Positions 17,885-26,591 of a DNA stretch of 64,000 nt are shown one piece after another. How positions within the stretch are numbered: position 1 is the first letter of the stretch; the number at the start of each line of letters is the position of its first letter. The notes under the pieces were generated by a model. That model was not told the origin of the DNA and ran no database searches. It saw only the letters and a list, made by a program, of their open reading frames with translations. The translations under genes were made by a program, and so were the position numbers. This DNA is from JAAYJG01 sp964450305 (GTDB lineage: Bacteria > Bacillota > Clostridia > DSM-8532), in contig CAYVFB010000008.1 of assembly GCA_964450305.1 (NCBI GenBank), positions 1 to 64,000 of the forward strand, read 5' to 3'.

Positions 17885-17960
17885 TCCTCAATAGCTCAGT
17901 CGGTAGAGCATGCGGCTGTTAACCGCAGGGTCGTTGGTTCGAGTCCAACTTGGGGAGCCA
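17885..17960 (+). tRNA. tRNA-Asn (GTT)
   Basis: A complete 76-base cloverleaf with encoded CCA. The acceptor stem TCCTCAA pairs with TTGGGGA (one G-T). D-arm AGCTCAGTCGGTAGAGC, anticodon stem TGCGG/CCGCA with loop CTGTTAA giving anticodon GTT (17918-17920), T-arm GTTGGTTCGAGTCCAAC. Confidence 0.97.
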
Positions 17961-17963
17961 CTT

Positions 17964-18040
17964 GGGCCTTTAGCTCAGTTGGTTAGAGCAACCGGCTCAT
18001 AACCGGTTGGTCCGGGGTTCGAGTCCCTGAAGGCCCACCA
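17964..18040 (+). tRNA. tRNA with CAT anticodon (elongator Met or Ile2)
   Basis: A complete 77-base cloverleaf with encoded CCA: acceptor GGGCCTT/AAGGCCC, anticodon stem ACCGG/CCGGT and loop CTCATAA. It is not an initiator: it lacks the three G-C pairs of the initiator anticodon stem and the C1-A72 mismatch. CAT may be elongator Met or, after TilS lysidine modification, Ile2 reading AUA; sequence alone does not decide here. Confidence 0.9.
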
Positions 18041-18047
18041 AAAAAGG

Positions 18048-18075
18048 GATGGATAAATCATTATCCATCTTTTTT
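18048..18075 (+). terminator. terminator of the tRNA pair
   Basis: GATGGATAA and TTATCCATC form a nine-pair perfect stem with a four-base loop, followed by six T. Confidence 0.88.
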
Positions 18076-18100
18076 CATGTTCAGGAACAAAGGAGACCAT

Positions 18101-18799
18101 ATGATCCATTTACAGGGGAGGCTTCTTCAAACGGCATCCATGCTGGAGGGCTGTGAAAGGCCTGCAGATATTGGCACAGACCATGCTTATATCCCCATCT
18201 ATCTGGTGCAATCCGGTAAATGCAGCAGAGTTATTGCCACTGATGTGAAAAAAGGACCTCTTAAAAAGGCGGCAATGAATATTGAAAAGCATCATCTGAA
18301 AGAACAGATAGAACTTCGCCTTGGGGACGGATTAGAGCCTGTAAAGCAAGGGGAATGCGATAGCTTTATTGTTGCCGGTATGGGGGGCGTGGTCATCACG
18401 GAAATCCTTGATAAGTCCCCTGATCTCGTGAAGCAGGCAAAAGCGCTTGTTCTGCAGCCGGTCTATACCGAAGCTTGTCTGCGGGAATATCTCTGTCGAA
18501 GCGGCTTTCGAACAGAATCCGAGGTTCTGGTTCTGGATGAGGGAAGAATTTATGTAATTCTCCGTGTTGCATATGATGGTATTTTACGGCAGGAAGAAGA
18601 TCTGCATTACCATATAGGAAGGGTCTTATTTGAACGCAAAGACCCACTGCTGAAGCCCTATTTGGAAAGACGCATTCGCATTCAGTCAAAGATTGCTCAT
18701 GGTATGGCAAAATCAGGCCTTCGGGATCCCAATGACATTAAAAAAGAACTGTGTCTTCTGGAAAGAATGAAAGAGGCCTATATAACCGTAGAAACCTGA
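18101..18799 (+). CDS. trmK: tRNA (adenine22-N1)-methyltransferase TrmK
   Basis: A 232-residue SAM-dependent enzyme predicted to make m1A at position 22 of tRNA. The family is recognised by the N-terminal ADIGTDHAYIPIYLV motif and FIVAGMGGVVITEIL. The ATG at 18101 has AGGAG at 18091-18095. The next gene is a Nif3-like protein, the same pair as yqfN-yqfO in Bacillus. The pair starts just after the tRNA terminator. Confidence 0.93.
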   Translation: MIHLQGRLLQTASMLEGCERPADIGTDHAYIPIYLVQSGKCSRVIATDVKKGPLKKAAMNIEKHHLKEQIELRLGDGLEPVKQGECDSFIVAGMGGVVITEILDKSPDLVKQAKALVLQPVYTEACLREYLCRSGFRTESEVLVLDEGRIYVILRVAYDGILRQEEDLHYHIGRVLFERKDPLLKPYLERRIRIQSKIAHGMAKSGLRDPNDIKKELCLLERMKEAYITVET

Positions 18800-18883
18800 T
18801 AGAGTATCACAGAAGCAGATGAATCATCCATGGCATGCGTTGAAAGCTTCAGATAGATCTGTTAAGATGAACTGGACAATGGT

Positions 18884-20002
18884 GTGAAGGATGTGATTTG
18901 TTTGCTGTGTAAAGAGATGATTACTTTTTTGGAGAAGGAAGCTCCGCTGTTTCTGCAGGAGGGTTATGATAACTCCGGTTTGCAATGGGGGAACCCAGAC
19001 AGTGAGGTTCAAAGAGTACTGGTCTGCCTGGATCTTACACAGGAAGCGATAAATGATGCCATAAGAGAAAAGGTGCAGATGATCCTTTCCCATCATCCCA
19101 TTCTGTTCCGTCCGATGAAAAGCATTCATACCGGCTTTGGAACAGGTGCCATGCTGGCGCAGTGCATTCGTGAAAACATTTGTGTGTACGCTGCACATAC
19201 CAATTTTGACGTTGCCCGTAACGGGCTGAACGAGTATCTGGCCGCTGCGTTGGAGCTTCAGGAGGTTGAAGGCCTGAAGCCGCATTACAGGGAAGCGCTG
19301 TACAAGCTGGTGGTATTTATTCCGGAAGACAGCCTGGAGCAGGTTCAGAAGGCTGTTTATGGCGCGGGTGCCGGCTGGATCGGAAAGTACAGTGACTGTG
19401 GGTTTTCAACAGAAGGGAACGGAACCTTTAAGCCGGGTGATGGAACAAACCCCTATATCGGTCAAAAAGGAGAGTTGGAAACTGTTCGCGAATACCGCCT
19501 GGAAACAATAGTGCCCCATGAAAGGCTGGGCAGAGCGATAGAGAGTATGCTGAAAGCGCACCCATACGAAGAGGTTGCTTATGATGTTTACCGCCTGGAG
19601 AAACCTGGGGTTGAATACAGTCTTGGCAAGGTGGGAACACTGAAAGACAAGCTGAATGCAGCAGCATTTATTGATTATGTGAAGGAAAAACTGCAAGTTC
19701 CAAATGTCCGGACTATCGGCGGAGTAAACCTTGATTCTATCAGCCGGGTAGCTGTATTTTGCGGTAGCTTCGACGGCGACGTTCAGGCGTTGAAAGCCCA
19801 AAAACCAGACGCTTTGGTGACTGGTGACCTGAAATATCATGATGCACAGAATTTGCAGCAGGCAGGTATCTTCACTGTAGATGCGGGACACTATCACACC
19901 GAAAAACTGTTTATTCAGGGAATATCTGATGTATTGAAAAAACAGTTCAAAGATGTTATAATCTTCGAGCACTATGGACAGGACATATTTGAATACCGGT
20001 AA
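18884..20002 (+). CDS. Nif3-like dinuclear metal-centre protein
   Basis: A 372-residue member of the Nif3/YqfO (DUF34) family, with the long form that carries an inserted PII/CutA-like domain (about residues 130-235). Metal ligands are seen in LSHHPILF, YAAHTNFDVARNGLNE and, near the end, DAGHYHTEK. A GTP cyclohydrolase I-like role has been proposed for the family but is not settled. The start is GTG 18884 or ATG 18917; neither has a strong site. It is likely co-transcribed with trmK. Confidence 0.9.
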   Translation: MKDVICLLCKEMITFLEKEAPLFLQEGYDNSGLQWGNPDSEVQRVLVCLDLTQEAINDAIREKVQMILSHHPILFRPMKSIHTGFGTGAMLAQCIRENICVYAAHTNFDVARNGLNEYLAAALELQEVEGLKPHYREALYKLVVFIPEDSLEQVQKAVYGAGAGWIGKYSDCGFSTEGNGTFKPGDGTNPYIGQKGELETVREYRLETIVPHERLGRAIESMLKAHPYEEVAYDVYRLEKPGVEYSLGKVGTLKDKLNAAAFIDYVKEKLQVPNVRTIGGVNLDSISRVAVFCGSFDGDVQALKAQKPDALVTGDLKYHDAQNLQQAGIFTVDAGHYHTEKLFIQGISDVLKKQFKDVIIFEHYGQDIFEYR

Positions 20003-20129
20003 CAACTGACGCCTCAGTAAAGGCGATATTACATTATTAACCTGTACCCCAGGTTCACAACCTGTTACCAATAACCTGTATGGCCTGAAACCTTTATCCC
20101 AGGATCTGAAATGACGACTTACAACTACA

Positions 20130-20523
20130 TATTGAGTAAGCCAGATGATCGCGTGTGCAGGCCGAAAGGCCGCATACGAGGAAAGTCCGGGCTCCACAGG
20201 GCAGGGTGCCGGGTAACTCCCGGTCAAGGCGACTTGAAGGAAAGTGCAACAGAAATAGACCGCCTTAACGGGAAAACGCAGAGAAATTTTCCAATGGAAA
20301 ATTTTAAAGTGTTTTCTCCTGAGGTAAGGGTGGAAAGGCGAGGTAAAAGCTCACCGGTTCCCTGGCGACAGGGAGCGCTCTGTAAACCCCACCTGGAGCA
20401 ACACCGTGATGAGGACGCATTGGCTGCCCGCCAGTCCTCAGGGGTGGCTTGAGCCGCGCAGCAATGCCCGGCCTAGATAGATGATCATCCAATACAGAAC
20501 CCGGCTTACAGGCTTGCTCAATC
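20130..20523 (+). ncRNA. rnpB: RNase P RNA, type A-like
   Basis: The catalytic RNA of RNase P, which matures tRNA 5' ends. Conserved blocks are visible in order: GAGGAAAGTCCGGGCTCCAC, ACAGAAATAGACCGCC, GGTAAGGGTGGAAAGG, CCTGGCGACAGGGAGC, AAACCCCACCTGGAGCAA and AGATAGATGATCATCC...ACAGAACCCGGCTTACAGG. The ends pair as P1 (ATTGAGTAAGCC with GGCTTGCTCAAT). About 393 bases long. The P12-P14 region looks like type A rather than the Bacillus type B; a covariance model would settle this. Confidence 0.96.
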
Positions 20524-20538
20524 ATATTAATCAAGAAT

Positions 20539-20563
20539 ACCCGCTTTCAAGGCGGGTGTTTTT
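20539..20563 (+). terminator. terminator after rnpB
   Basis: ACCCGC and GCGGGT (20552-20557) form the stem, followed by GTTTTTG. Confidence 0.8.
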
Positions 20564-20649
20564 GTGTTCATGACCGGGAAAAACTATTGCCGTAACCGGT
20601 AAATTGTGTAACAATGGATATTAGTTTCATTGGGCAGGAGTGAATAATT

Positions 20650-21267
20650 ATGAATATGAACATGGAAATCCACGAGTTTATAAATCAATTGTCCTCCAAA
20701 GCGCCCGTTCCGGGCGGCGGGGGTGCCAGTGCTCTCATCGGGGCAATTGGAGTTTCTTTGTGCTCCATGGTTGCAAACCTGACCTCGGGCAAGAAAAAAT
20801 ACGCAGAATATCAGCAGGACATCGAGAAAATTCTTGAGGTTTCTCAAGCCTCCATCAGCCGTTTACTGACCCTGATCGAAAAAGATGCAGAGGTTTTTGA
20901 ACCGCTGTCAGCCGCTTATGGCATCCCGAAGGAAGATCCCAACAGGGAAGCTGTCCTGGAAAAGGCGCTTGTTGCCGCTTGTTCCGTCCCGATGGATATT
21001 CTGAAGGAAGTTTCGGGAATTCTGGATGTGATCGTGCAATTAACAGTGAAAGGCTCCAAACTTGCTGTCAGTGATGTGGGTGTTGCAGCATCTGCATGCA
21101 GAAGCGCCATGGAAAGCGCGATTTTAAACATCTACATCAACACCAGGATGATGAAGGATCGGGAATATGCACTGAAAACCAACATTGAAGCCGAAGAAAT
21201 CCTCAATAACGGTGCTAAAACCTGTAATGAAATATACCGAAGAATATCGGATGAACTGAAGGGTTAA
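20650..21267 (+). CDS. fchA: methenyltetrahydrofolate cyclohydrolase (FchA family)
   Basis: A 205-residue all-helical protein of the cyclodeaminase/cyclohydrolase family. The N-terminal signature is KAPVPGGGGASALIGAIGVSL, and SDVGVAASACRSAMESA is the second conserved block. FchA converts 5,10-methenyl-THF and 10-formyl-THF into one another; an alternative in the same family is formiminotetrahydrofolate cyclodeaminase. Since folD follows after 113 bases, and that FolD lacks key cyclohydrolase residues, the cyclohydrolase role is the better fit. CAGGAG lies nine bases before the ATG. Confidence 0.9.
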   Translation: MNMNMEIHEFINQLSSKAPVPGGGGASALIGAIGVSLCSMVANLTSGKKKYAEYQQDIEKILEVSQASISRLLTLIEKDAEVFEPLSAAYGIPKEDPNREAVLEKALVAACSVPMDILKEVSGILDVIVQLTVKGSKLAVSDVGVAASACRSAMESAILNIYINTRMMKDREYALKTNIEAEEILNNGAKTCNEIYRRISDELKG

Positions 21268-21380
21268 GCCTTTCATGAAAAACCATGAAGAAACTTGGCG
21301 GGGTACATCCTGTTGGTTCCATACAGGCAGAGCCCAAGCGAATGCTTTGAGTGTCATGAAAATACGAAATGGAGGATATT

Positions 21381-22226
21381 ATGCAGGAATTAAGGGGAAT
21401 GCCGGTTGTCAACTGCCTTGCAGATAAATTCAGGAATGATATCGATCAGTTAAAAACAAGGGGTATAGAACCAAAGCTGGGTATTGTCAGAGTGGGTGAA
21501 CGTGAAGATGATCTGGCGTATGAAAAGGGAATCCTGAAAAGGTTTTCAGCGGTTTCCGCCGCGACGCAGGTTTTTGCTTTGCCTGCGGATTGCACGCAGC
21601 AGGAGCTCGAGCAAACAATTCAATCTTTAAACGATGATAAAAACATACATGGAATTCTTCTGTTCCGACCACTGCCAAAACATCTGTCGGAAGACAAAAT
21701 TAAATCCATGATCGCCCAGGGCAAGGATGTGGATTGCATGGGCATAAACAATATCGCCCATGTATTCGCCGGGAATAAAAATGGTTTTCCCCCGTGTACA
21801 CCACAGGCTGTTATCGAGTTGCTGGATCATTACGGGGTTGATTTGACGGGTAAAAAAGTGACGGTCATCGGGCGCAGCATGGTTACCGGCAAACCGCTTG
21901 CCATGCTATTATTGGGTAAAAATGCCACCGTAACGATTTGTCATACAAAAACGAAGAATCTGGCTGACGAATGCAAAAAAGCTGACATTCTGATAGCATG
22001 TGCCGGCGTGGCAAAAATGGTGAAAGAAAGCTTTGTTCACCCGGATCAAATTGTGATCGATGTGGGTATTAATATGGACAACGGAAAGTTGTGCGGCGAT
22101 GTGGATTATGAGGCCGTATCGGGCATCGTAAAAGCGATTACGCCAGTGCCGGGCGGTGTGGGCACCGTCACCACGTCGGTTCTGCTTAAGCACACGCTGC
22201 AAAGCGCAGCCAAATGTTCCTCGTAA
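21381..22226 (+). CDS. folD: methylenetetrahydrofolate dehydrogenase (FolD), cyclohydrolase residues replaced
   Basis: A 281-residue FolD family protein; NAD(P)-linked oxidation of 5,10-methylene-THF to methenyl-THF is expected. The ATG at 21381 has GGAGG at 21371-21375. The Rossmann part is intact (VTVIGRSMVTGKPLAMLL, VIDVGIN, TPVPGGVG). In the active site E. coli has Y50-V-A-S-K54, but here it is Y47-E-K-G-I51, so the catalytic lysine of the cyclohydrolase step is Ile (codon 21531-21533). Gln98 of E. coli is Phe95. The conserved Asp of KDVD remains. The protein is probably dehydrogenase-only, with FchA doing the second step. Confidence 0.92.
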   Translation: MQELRGMPVVNCLADKFRNDIDQLKTRGIEPKLGIVRVGEREDDLAYEKGILKRFSAVSAATQVFALPADCTQQELEQTIQSLNDDKNIHGILLFRPLPKHLSEDKIKSMIAQGKDVDCMGINNIAHVFAGNKNGFPPCTPQAVIELLDHYGVDLTGKKVTVIGRSMVTGKPLAMLLLGKNATVTICHTKTKNLADECKKADILIACAGVAKMVKESFVHPDQIVIDVGINMDNGKLCGDVDYEAVSGIVKAITPVPGGVGTVTTSVLLKHTLQSAAKCSS

Positions 22227-22357
22227 AGAATTACCGAACCACAATTCGGGTGAGAGTTCCCGGATTTGCTTTTGCCTGCTGCTTGCCCACACATCTCGGG
22301 TGTGCTGCAATTGCAAAGCAATTGCTTGTGTTGCTATAAAAGAAAGAGAGAGCTATC

Positions 22358-22840
22358 ATGTCCTGTGATAAGACCAACGCCATGCGGATTCTGGATAAGG
22401 CCGGAATCCTTTATCATGCATTGTCCTATGAAAACAACGATGGAAAAATTGATGGAATTTCCGTAGCTGAAAAGCTTGGGCTGCCTGTTGAAATGGTCTA
22501 TAAAACTTTGGTGACCCAGGGAACCAGCAAAGCGTACTATGTTTTTATCATTCCGGTTGCCGGCGAACTGGATCTAAAAGCTGCAGCAAGGGCGGTTGGA
22601 GAAAAAGCCGTTGAAATGATCAGGGTTACAGACATTCAAAAAGTCACCGGGTATATCCGCGGTGGCTGTTCTCCGATAGGGATGAAGAAAATGTACAAAA
22701 CCGTTCTGGACAGTTCCGCAGAATTACTGGACACAATTGTTGTAAGCGCCGGAAAAATTGGTTGTCAGATTCAGCTGAACCCTTCCGATCTGAAAAAGTT
22801 AATTCGCGGGGAGAGCGGGCAGCTAACAATGGCAAACTAA
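22358..22840 (+). CDS. ybaK: YbaK/EbsC-type aminoacyl-tRNA deacylase
   Basis: A 160-residue trans-editing protein; the family removes Cys (or other small amino acids) mischarged on tRNA-Pro. Signatures are ISVAEKLGLPVEMVYKTLV with the active-site Lys, YVFIIPVAGELDLKAAAR, and YIRGGCSPIGMKK. It follows folD by 131 bases. Its stop codon overlaps the convergent acyltransferase stop by four bases. Confidence 0.92.
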   Translation: MSCDKTNAMRILDKAGILYHALSYENNDGKIDGISVAEKLGLPVEMVYKTLVTQGTSKAYYVFIIPVAGELDLKAAARAVGEKAVEMIRVTDIQKVTGYIRGGCSPIGMKKMYKTVLDSSAELLDTIVVSAGKIGCQIQLNPSDLKKLIRGESGQLTMAN

Positions 22841-24087
22841 CTGATTTTTTCCTCCGAATACAGTTTATACAGCTCTTCTGTTGCCAGAGCCATTTTTGTG
22901 ACCGAGAATTTTTTACCCTGCGGGTAAATATAGTATGTATCATGCAGGGTCGACAAGTCGATGCAGTCACCTTTTTTGAAGTATTCAAACTCAATATGGC
23001 ACGAGTACATGGAAAGCGGTTCCTTCCGCAAGCTCAGCCGGCCGCCTTCGAAGTCACCTTCAAGGGTAAACCCGTCCATCCCGTGGGTTAATCTGCCTTT
23101 ACCCAGGCGAATATAGCCTTTTGAATTCGGCAGTGAATCAACGATGACATCACCTGCCCACGCATAGGTTTTTTCTTCAATTTGTTTGCGAACCTGACTT
23201 CTTTCAAATTCATACCAATCGGGAATGTGTGAGAACTCTGTTTCTCCCTGAACGGCGCTCAGTTCTCCAAGCTCGGACATCACCCATTCCTTACTGCAAT
23301 GTCCGCACCAAATTTTATTCCCCTGAGAATTCATTTCATATTCCGTCATACAATTCGGGCATTGATATAAGACCTTGTGCAGCCCTTCTGCATTCTTTTT
23401 ATACTGAATACGTATGTTGTTATCTTTTTGCCACTTGTATTCATCATAGTAAAAAGCTTTGTCAATACGTTCGAAAATCTCATCGCTGGATAACTCCTCG
23501 GTTTCTTTCTGTGTAATCAGCTGGGTGAAATCTGCTGTGATTCGGATATTTCTTTTTTTCAGGTTCCATACAGGAGAGTTGAGGTAATTGCCATGCATAT
23601 TCAAAACAACAACCGGAACCTTCAGATGCTTGACGATCTTCCCCAGTGATTTGGGAAGTACCGCATTTGTTCCAACCAAAGAATATCTGGCTTCCGGGTA
23701 GATGACGACAATATCTTTGTTTTTTTCGATGATATGGCGGATATGTTTGATCAAAGTAATGTCATTTGTAAATTTCCGTTTACAGATGCATCCTACTTTG
23801 CGCATCAGCCATTCCCGGCCAATATAACCATCTATCGCGACGATATAATTGGCGCGGTGCGGGAAAATGGCAGCGGTGGTTACTTTAAAATCAAGAAAGG
23901 CCATATGCGTGCAAAGAAGAAGATAAGGGGGCTTCAGCCCTTCCATATTCACCTTGTTCAGCTTCAGTCTGTGTTTCCAGACAGCTGGAAAGCTTAAGGC
24001 CCAGGTCAATGGCTTCAGGTATAATTTCTGCCGTTCAGGTTTTTTATCCATATCAAACTTGATGCTCTCTTTGGGTGCTGATGTCAT
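22837..24087 (-). CDS. lysophospholipid acyltransferase family protein with zinc-ribbon insert
   Basis: A 416-residue protein. Residues 50-220 match the PlsC-type acyltransferase domain: HMAFLD fits the HX4D catalytic motif, and IVVIYPEARYS is the substrate-binding block. Unusually for PlsC, it continues with CPNCMTEYEMNSQGNKIWCGHC, a four-cysteine zinc-ribbon-like motif (about residues 243-265), and a beta-rich C-terminal domain. It likely acylates a lipid intermediate at the membrane; the exact substrate is unknown. GGAGG stands seven bases before the ATG. It is divergent from the exonuclease gene. Confidence 0.85.
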   Translation of the reverse strand: MTSAPKESIKFDMDKKPERQKLYLKPLTWALSFPAVWKHRLKLNKVNMEGLKPPYLLLCTHMAFLDFKVTTAAIFPHRANYIVAIDGYIGREWLMRKVGCICKRKFTNDITLIKHIRHIIEKNKDIVVIYPEARYSLVGTNAVLPKSLGKIVKHLKVPVVVLNMHGNYLNSPVWNLKKRNIRITADFTQLITQKETEELSSDEIFERIDKAFYYDEYKWQKDNNIRIQYKKNAEGLHKVLYQCPNCMTEYEMNSQGNKIWCGHCSKEWVMSELGELSAVQGETEFSHIPDWYEFERSQVRKQIEEKTYAWAGDVIVDSLPNSKGYIRLGKGRLTHGMDGFTLEGDFEGGRLSLRKEPLSMYSCHIEFEYFKKGDCIDLSTLHDTYYIYPQGKKFSVTKMALATEELYKLYSEEKIS

Positions 24088-24190
24088 GTGCGATCCTCCG
24101 ATCTGAATTTGAATGCCTGTTTATCCGTATAACTGTTTATCGGTGATTCAGCCTCAGATGGTTAACAGATATTGTTTCTCGCGTATCGCA

Positions 24191-24219
24191 TTGCAAGCAA
24201 AACCTTCCGTTGTTATAAT
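24191..24219 (+). promoter_or_regulatory. promoter of the exonuclease gene
   Basis: TTGCAA (24191-24196), a 17-base spacer and TATAAT (24214-24219), 72 bases before the start. Confidence 0.8.
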
Positions 24220-24290
24220 GGATGTATGATAGAAACAAAAAAGATATGATTCGAGTAATTAAAAATTCGTCAGGGAAATGAGCGATCATC

Positions 24291-24812
24291 ATGAAAAATA
24301 TGATCCTAATCGATTTGGAGACACAAAATTTTGATGTGCGAACCGGCATCTATGAAGTTGCCTGCCTGGTGATTGAAGATTACAGGGTAGTGGATCAGCT
24401 TTATTTGGGCAAGAAGATTGATGGCTATACAGGCAGCAACCGGTTTGGCTTTGGTCATCATAATATTAGCAGGGACAAAGACAGCATCGGAAGGTTTAGA
24501 GCGTTCATTACAAAATACCCATATCCCCTGGTAGCTCACAATGCTTCATTCGACAGGAAGTTTCTGCTTTACTACCGCTGGATCGACACAAGCTATCCAA
24601 CCTACTGCTCCATACAGGCAATCAAGCGTGAAGTAGCCTATCTACCGAGTTACTCCCTGCAGAATCTGATACAGCACTATAATATCGGCGATGAGGTAGA
24701 GCATACAGCGATGTCAGATACAATAAACCTGTACAAGCTTTTATGCGCTGTGAAGCCACGGACCTGGGTACGCATGGGCGAGCCTTACGGCACAGGTTCC
24801 TATACGGGCTGA
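24291..24812 (+). CDS. 3'-5' exonuclease, DnaQ/DEDDh family
   Basis: A 173-residue stand-alone exonuclease domain like the proofreading subunit of DNA polymerase III. The metal-binding acidic residues sit in LIDLETQ (ExoI), HNASFDRKFL (ExoII) and HTAMSDTINLYKLL (ExoIII, His and Asp). No further domain is present. It may act in DNA repair or on RNA ends. It is the sole gene behind the promoter at 24191; the next gene has its own promoter. Confidence 0.88.
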   Translation: MKNMILIDLETQNFDVRTGIYEVACLVIEDYRVVDQLYLGKKIDGYTGSNRFGFGHHNISRDKDSIGRFRAFITKYPYPLVAHNASFDRKFLLYYRWIDTSYPTYCSIQAIKREVAYLPSYSLQNLIQHYNIGDEVEHTAMSDTINLYKLLCAVKPRTWVRMGEPYGTGSYTG

Positions 24813-24848
24813 TATAGTTGTTTTGTTTATCGCTCATGAAGTCATTGC

Positions 24849-24877
24849 TTGCACAATAGTCATCGTTGTAATATGCT
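24849..24877 (+). promoter_or_regulatory. promoter of the DUF1287 lipoprotein gene
   Basis: TTGCAC (24849-24854), a 17-base spacer and TATGCT (24872-24877), 35 bases before the start. Confidence 0.6.
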
Positions 24878-24912
24878 ATAGGAAAATAGATTTGTAAAAA
24901 GAAGGATAATTC

Positions 24913-25701
24913 ATGACACTGCAAAAGAAAAAAATTCTCCTGCCACTCATATTCGTTTTCTGTATTGCTGTGGCAGGATGCAGTAAACAGAACAATAACA
25001 TCGCTATCATTGGGGGCGCGGACGGGCCTACGCGTATTTTTATTACATCATCAAAGCCCACACCGAATACATCATTTGTGCCCACTCCATATGAATGGAA
25101 CATCCCGCGGGTTGTCAGCTCGTCCGATAAGGACCAGGACGGGGTGAACGATACCGATGACATTCTGGAGGGTGCCAGAAAGGATGCTGAAAACAAACCC
25201 ATATACAGGGATGGCTATTACAATGGCGGATACCCGCCCGATGATGAGGGGGTTTGTACCGATGTCATCTGGCGTGCTTTTAAGAATGCGGGTTATATGA
25301 TAAAGGATCTGGTTGATGAAGACATTCGCAACCACCTGGAACTTTATCCGCGGGTTGAAGGAAAACCCGACCCCAATATCGATTTCCGCCGGATCAAAAA
25401 CCTGCGGGTTTTCTTTGATCGTTACGCGGTTTCACTGACTACGGAAATAATCCCCTGGGATGAAGAAAATCTGGAACAATGGCAGGCGGGGGATATCGTC
25501 GTGTTTGATGACCCACACGAGCATATCGGTATTCTGTCCGACCAAAGAAACCAGCAGGGCGTTCCGATGATGATACACAATGCCGGTCCTTATACCCAGG
25601 AAAATGATATGCTTATTTACTGGAGGGACAATCTTTCTCCCATCATTGGGCATTATCGTTTCCCGCCGGAAGAGCCATTGGACAATGGCGGGAAGCAATG
25701 A
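24913..25701 (+). CDS. DUF1287 lipoprotein with IIGGADGPT motif
   Basis: A 262-residue lipoprotein: signal peptide and lipobox IAVAGC (Cys23). Just after it is IAIIGGADGPTRIFIT, a string otherwise known from the membrane beta subunit of sodium-pumping decarboxylases and from small clostridial secreted proteins. Residues 73-85, DKDQDGVNDTDDI, look like a calcium-binding loop. From about 85 to 255 it matches DUF1287, an NlpC/P60-like fold, with the likely nucleophile in GVCTDVIWRAF and His in PHEHIGIL. Probably a cell-surface amidase or peptidase. Confidence 0.83.
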   Translation: MTLQKKKILLPLIFVFCIAVAGCSKQNNNIAIIGGADGPTRIFITSSKPTPNTSFVPTPYEWNIPRVVSSSDKDQDGVNDTDDILEGARKDAENKPIYRDGYYNGGYPPDDEGVCTDVIWRAFKNAGYMIKDLVDEDIRNHLELYPRVEGKPDPNIDFRRIKNLRVFFDRYAVSLTTEIIPWDEENLEQWQAGDIVVFDDPHEHIGILSDQRNQQGVPMMIHNAGPYTQENDMLIYWRDNLSPIIGHYRFPPEEPLDNGGKQ

Positions 25702-25752
25702 AATTCAAATTAAATCAAGGGCTGTGCTCAGCCGGTAAACAGGAGTAAGCTT

Positions 25753-26499
25753 ATGGACATTGAGAAGAAAATTGCGGTTCTGATTGACGCAGATAATGTT
25801 TCGGAGAAATATATCAAGTATATTTTCGATGAAATCTCCAATCACGGAATTCCTACATATAAAAGAATCTACGGGGACTGGACAAAACCCCAGCTGGCGG
25901 CGTGGAAAAACATTCTGCTGAATTATTCCATTACCCCAATTCAGCAATACAGCTATACCACAGGCAAAAACTCCACCGACTCGGCGCTGATCATCGACGC
26001 GATGGATATCCTGTATTCGAAGAATGTCGATGGCTTCTGCATTGTGTCCAGTGACAGCGATTTCACCAGGCTTGCGGCCCGTCTCAGAGAAGCGGGAATG
26101 TATGTGGTGGGCATGGGCGAAAAGAAAACACCAACCCCCTTTATTTCAGCCTGTGAGAAATTTAAATACCTCGAGGTTCTGGCGTCCATGACCACAAAAC
26201 CCTCAGAAACAACGGCTGTAAAAGAGAAGCAGGAAGAGGCAAAGCTTGGGACACTCAGCATCGACAAGCTGATCGAGGTGATCAGGACCATTATTACCGA
26301 AACCTCCGATGAGGATGGATGGGCGTTTCTCGGGGAACTGGGAAGCATCCTGAACAAAAGATACCCCGATTTTGATACGAGAAATTACGGCTATTCAAAG
26401 CTGACACCGTTCGTTTCCTCGTTAAAGCAGTTTGATATTAAAACGGTCAAAACAAGCAACCCAAGTATCAACCTGAAATATGTCAGAAACAGGGCTTGA
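25753..26499 (+). CDS. NYN-domain protein with C-terminal OST-HTH/LOTUS domain
   Basis: A 248-residue protein. Residues 1-140 form a PIN-like NYN (LabA/DUF88) domain with acidic residues in AVLIDADNV, STDSALIIDAMDIL and VSSDSDFTRLAARL, typical of metal-dependent RNases. Residues 170-245 match an OST-HTH/LOTUS RNA-binding domain (LGELGSILNKRYPDFDTRNYGYSKL). The combination suggests an RNA-processing nuclease. AGGAG precedes the ATG. Confidence 0.88.
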   Translation: MDIEKKIAVLIDADNVSEKYIKYIFDEISNHGIPTYKRIYGDWTKPQLAAWKNILLNYSITPIQQYSYTTGKNSTDSALIIDAMDILYSKNVDGFCIVSSDSDFTRLAARLREAGMYVVGMGEKKTPTPFISACEKFKYLEVLASMTTKPSETTAVKEKQEEAKLGTLSIDKLIEVIRTIITETSDEDGWAFLGELGSILNKRYPDFDTRNYGYSKLTPFVSSLKQFDIKTVKTSNPSINLKYVRNRA

Positions 26500-26591
26500 C
26501 AGTATCGCTGCACACCACCCCCAGTCAGCCGCAACCCACTGATTCCGGCAGGACAGCAGGTGAACCCGGCATCGCATCACCAGAAAAATTC

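Noticed and set aside
17964..18040. Initiator tRNA-fMet
   Set aside because: The anticodon stem lacks the three G-C pairs and the first acceptor pair is G-C instead of the C-A mismatch.
20039..20085. Iteron-like AACCTGT repeats before rnpB
   Set aside because: Three short copies at uneven spacing (20 and 14 bases), with no replication gene nearby; likely chance or a decayed repeat.
19406..20227. 273-codon minus-strand frame
   Set aside because: Antisense to the Nif3-like gene and running into rnpB.
20111..20452. 113-codon frame in the RNase P RNA
   Set aside because: The DNA encodes the structured RNA; the frame is incidental.
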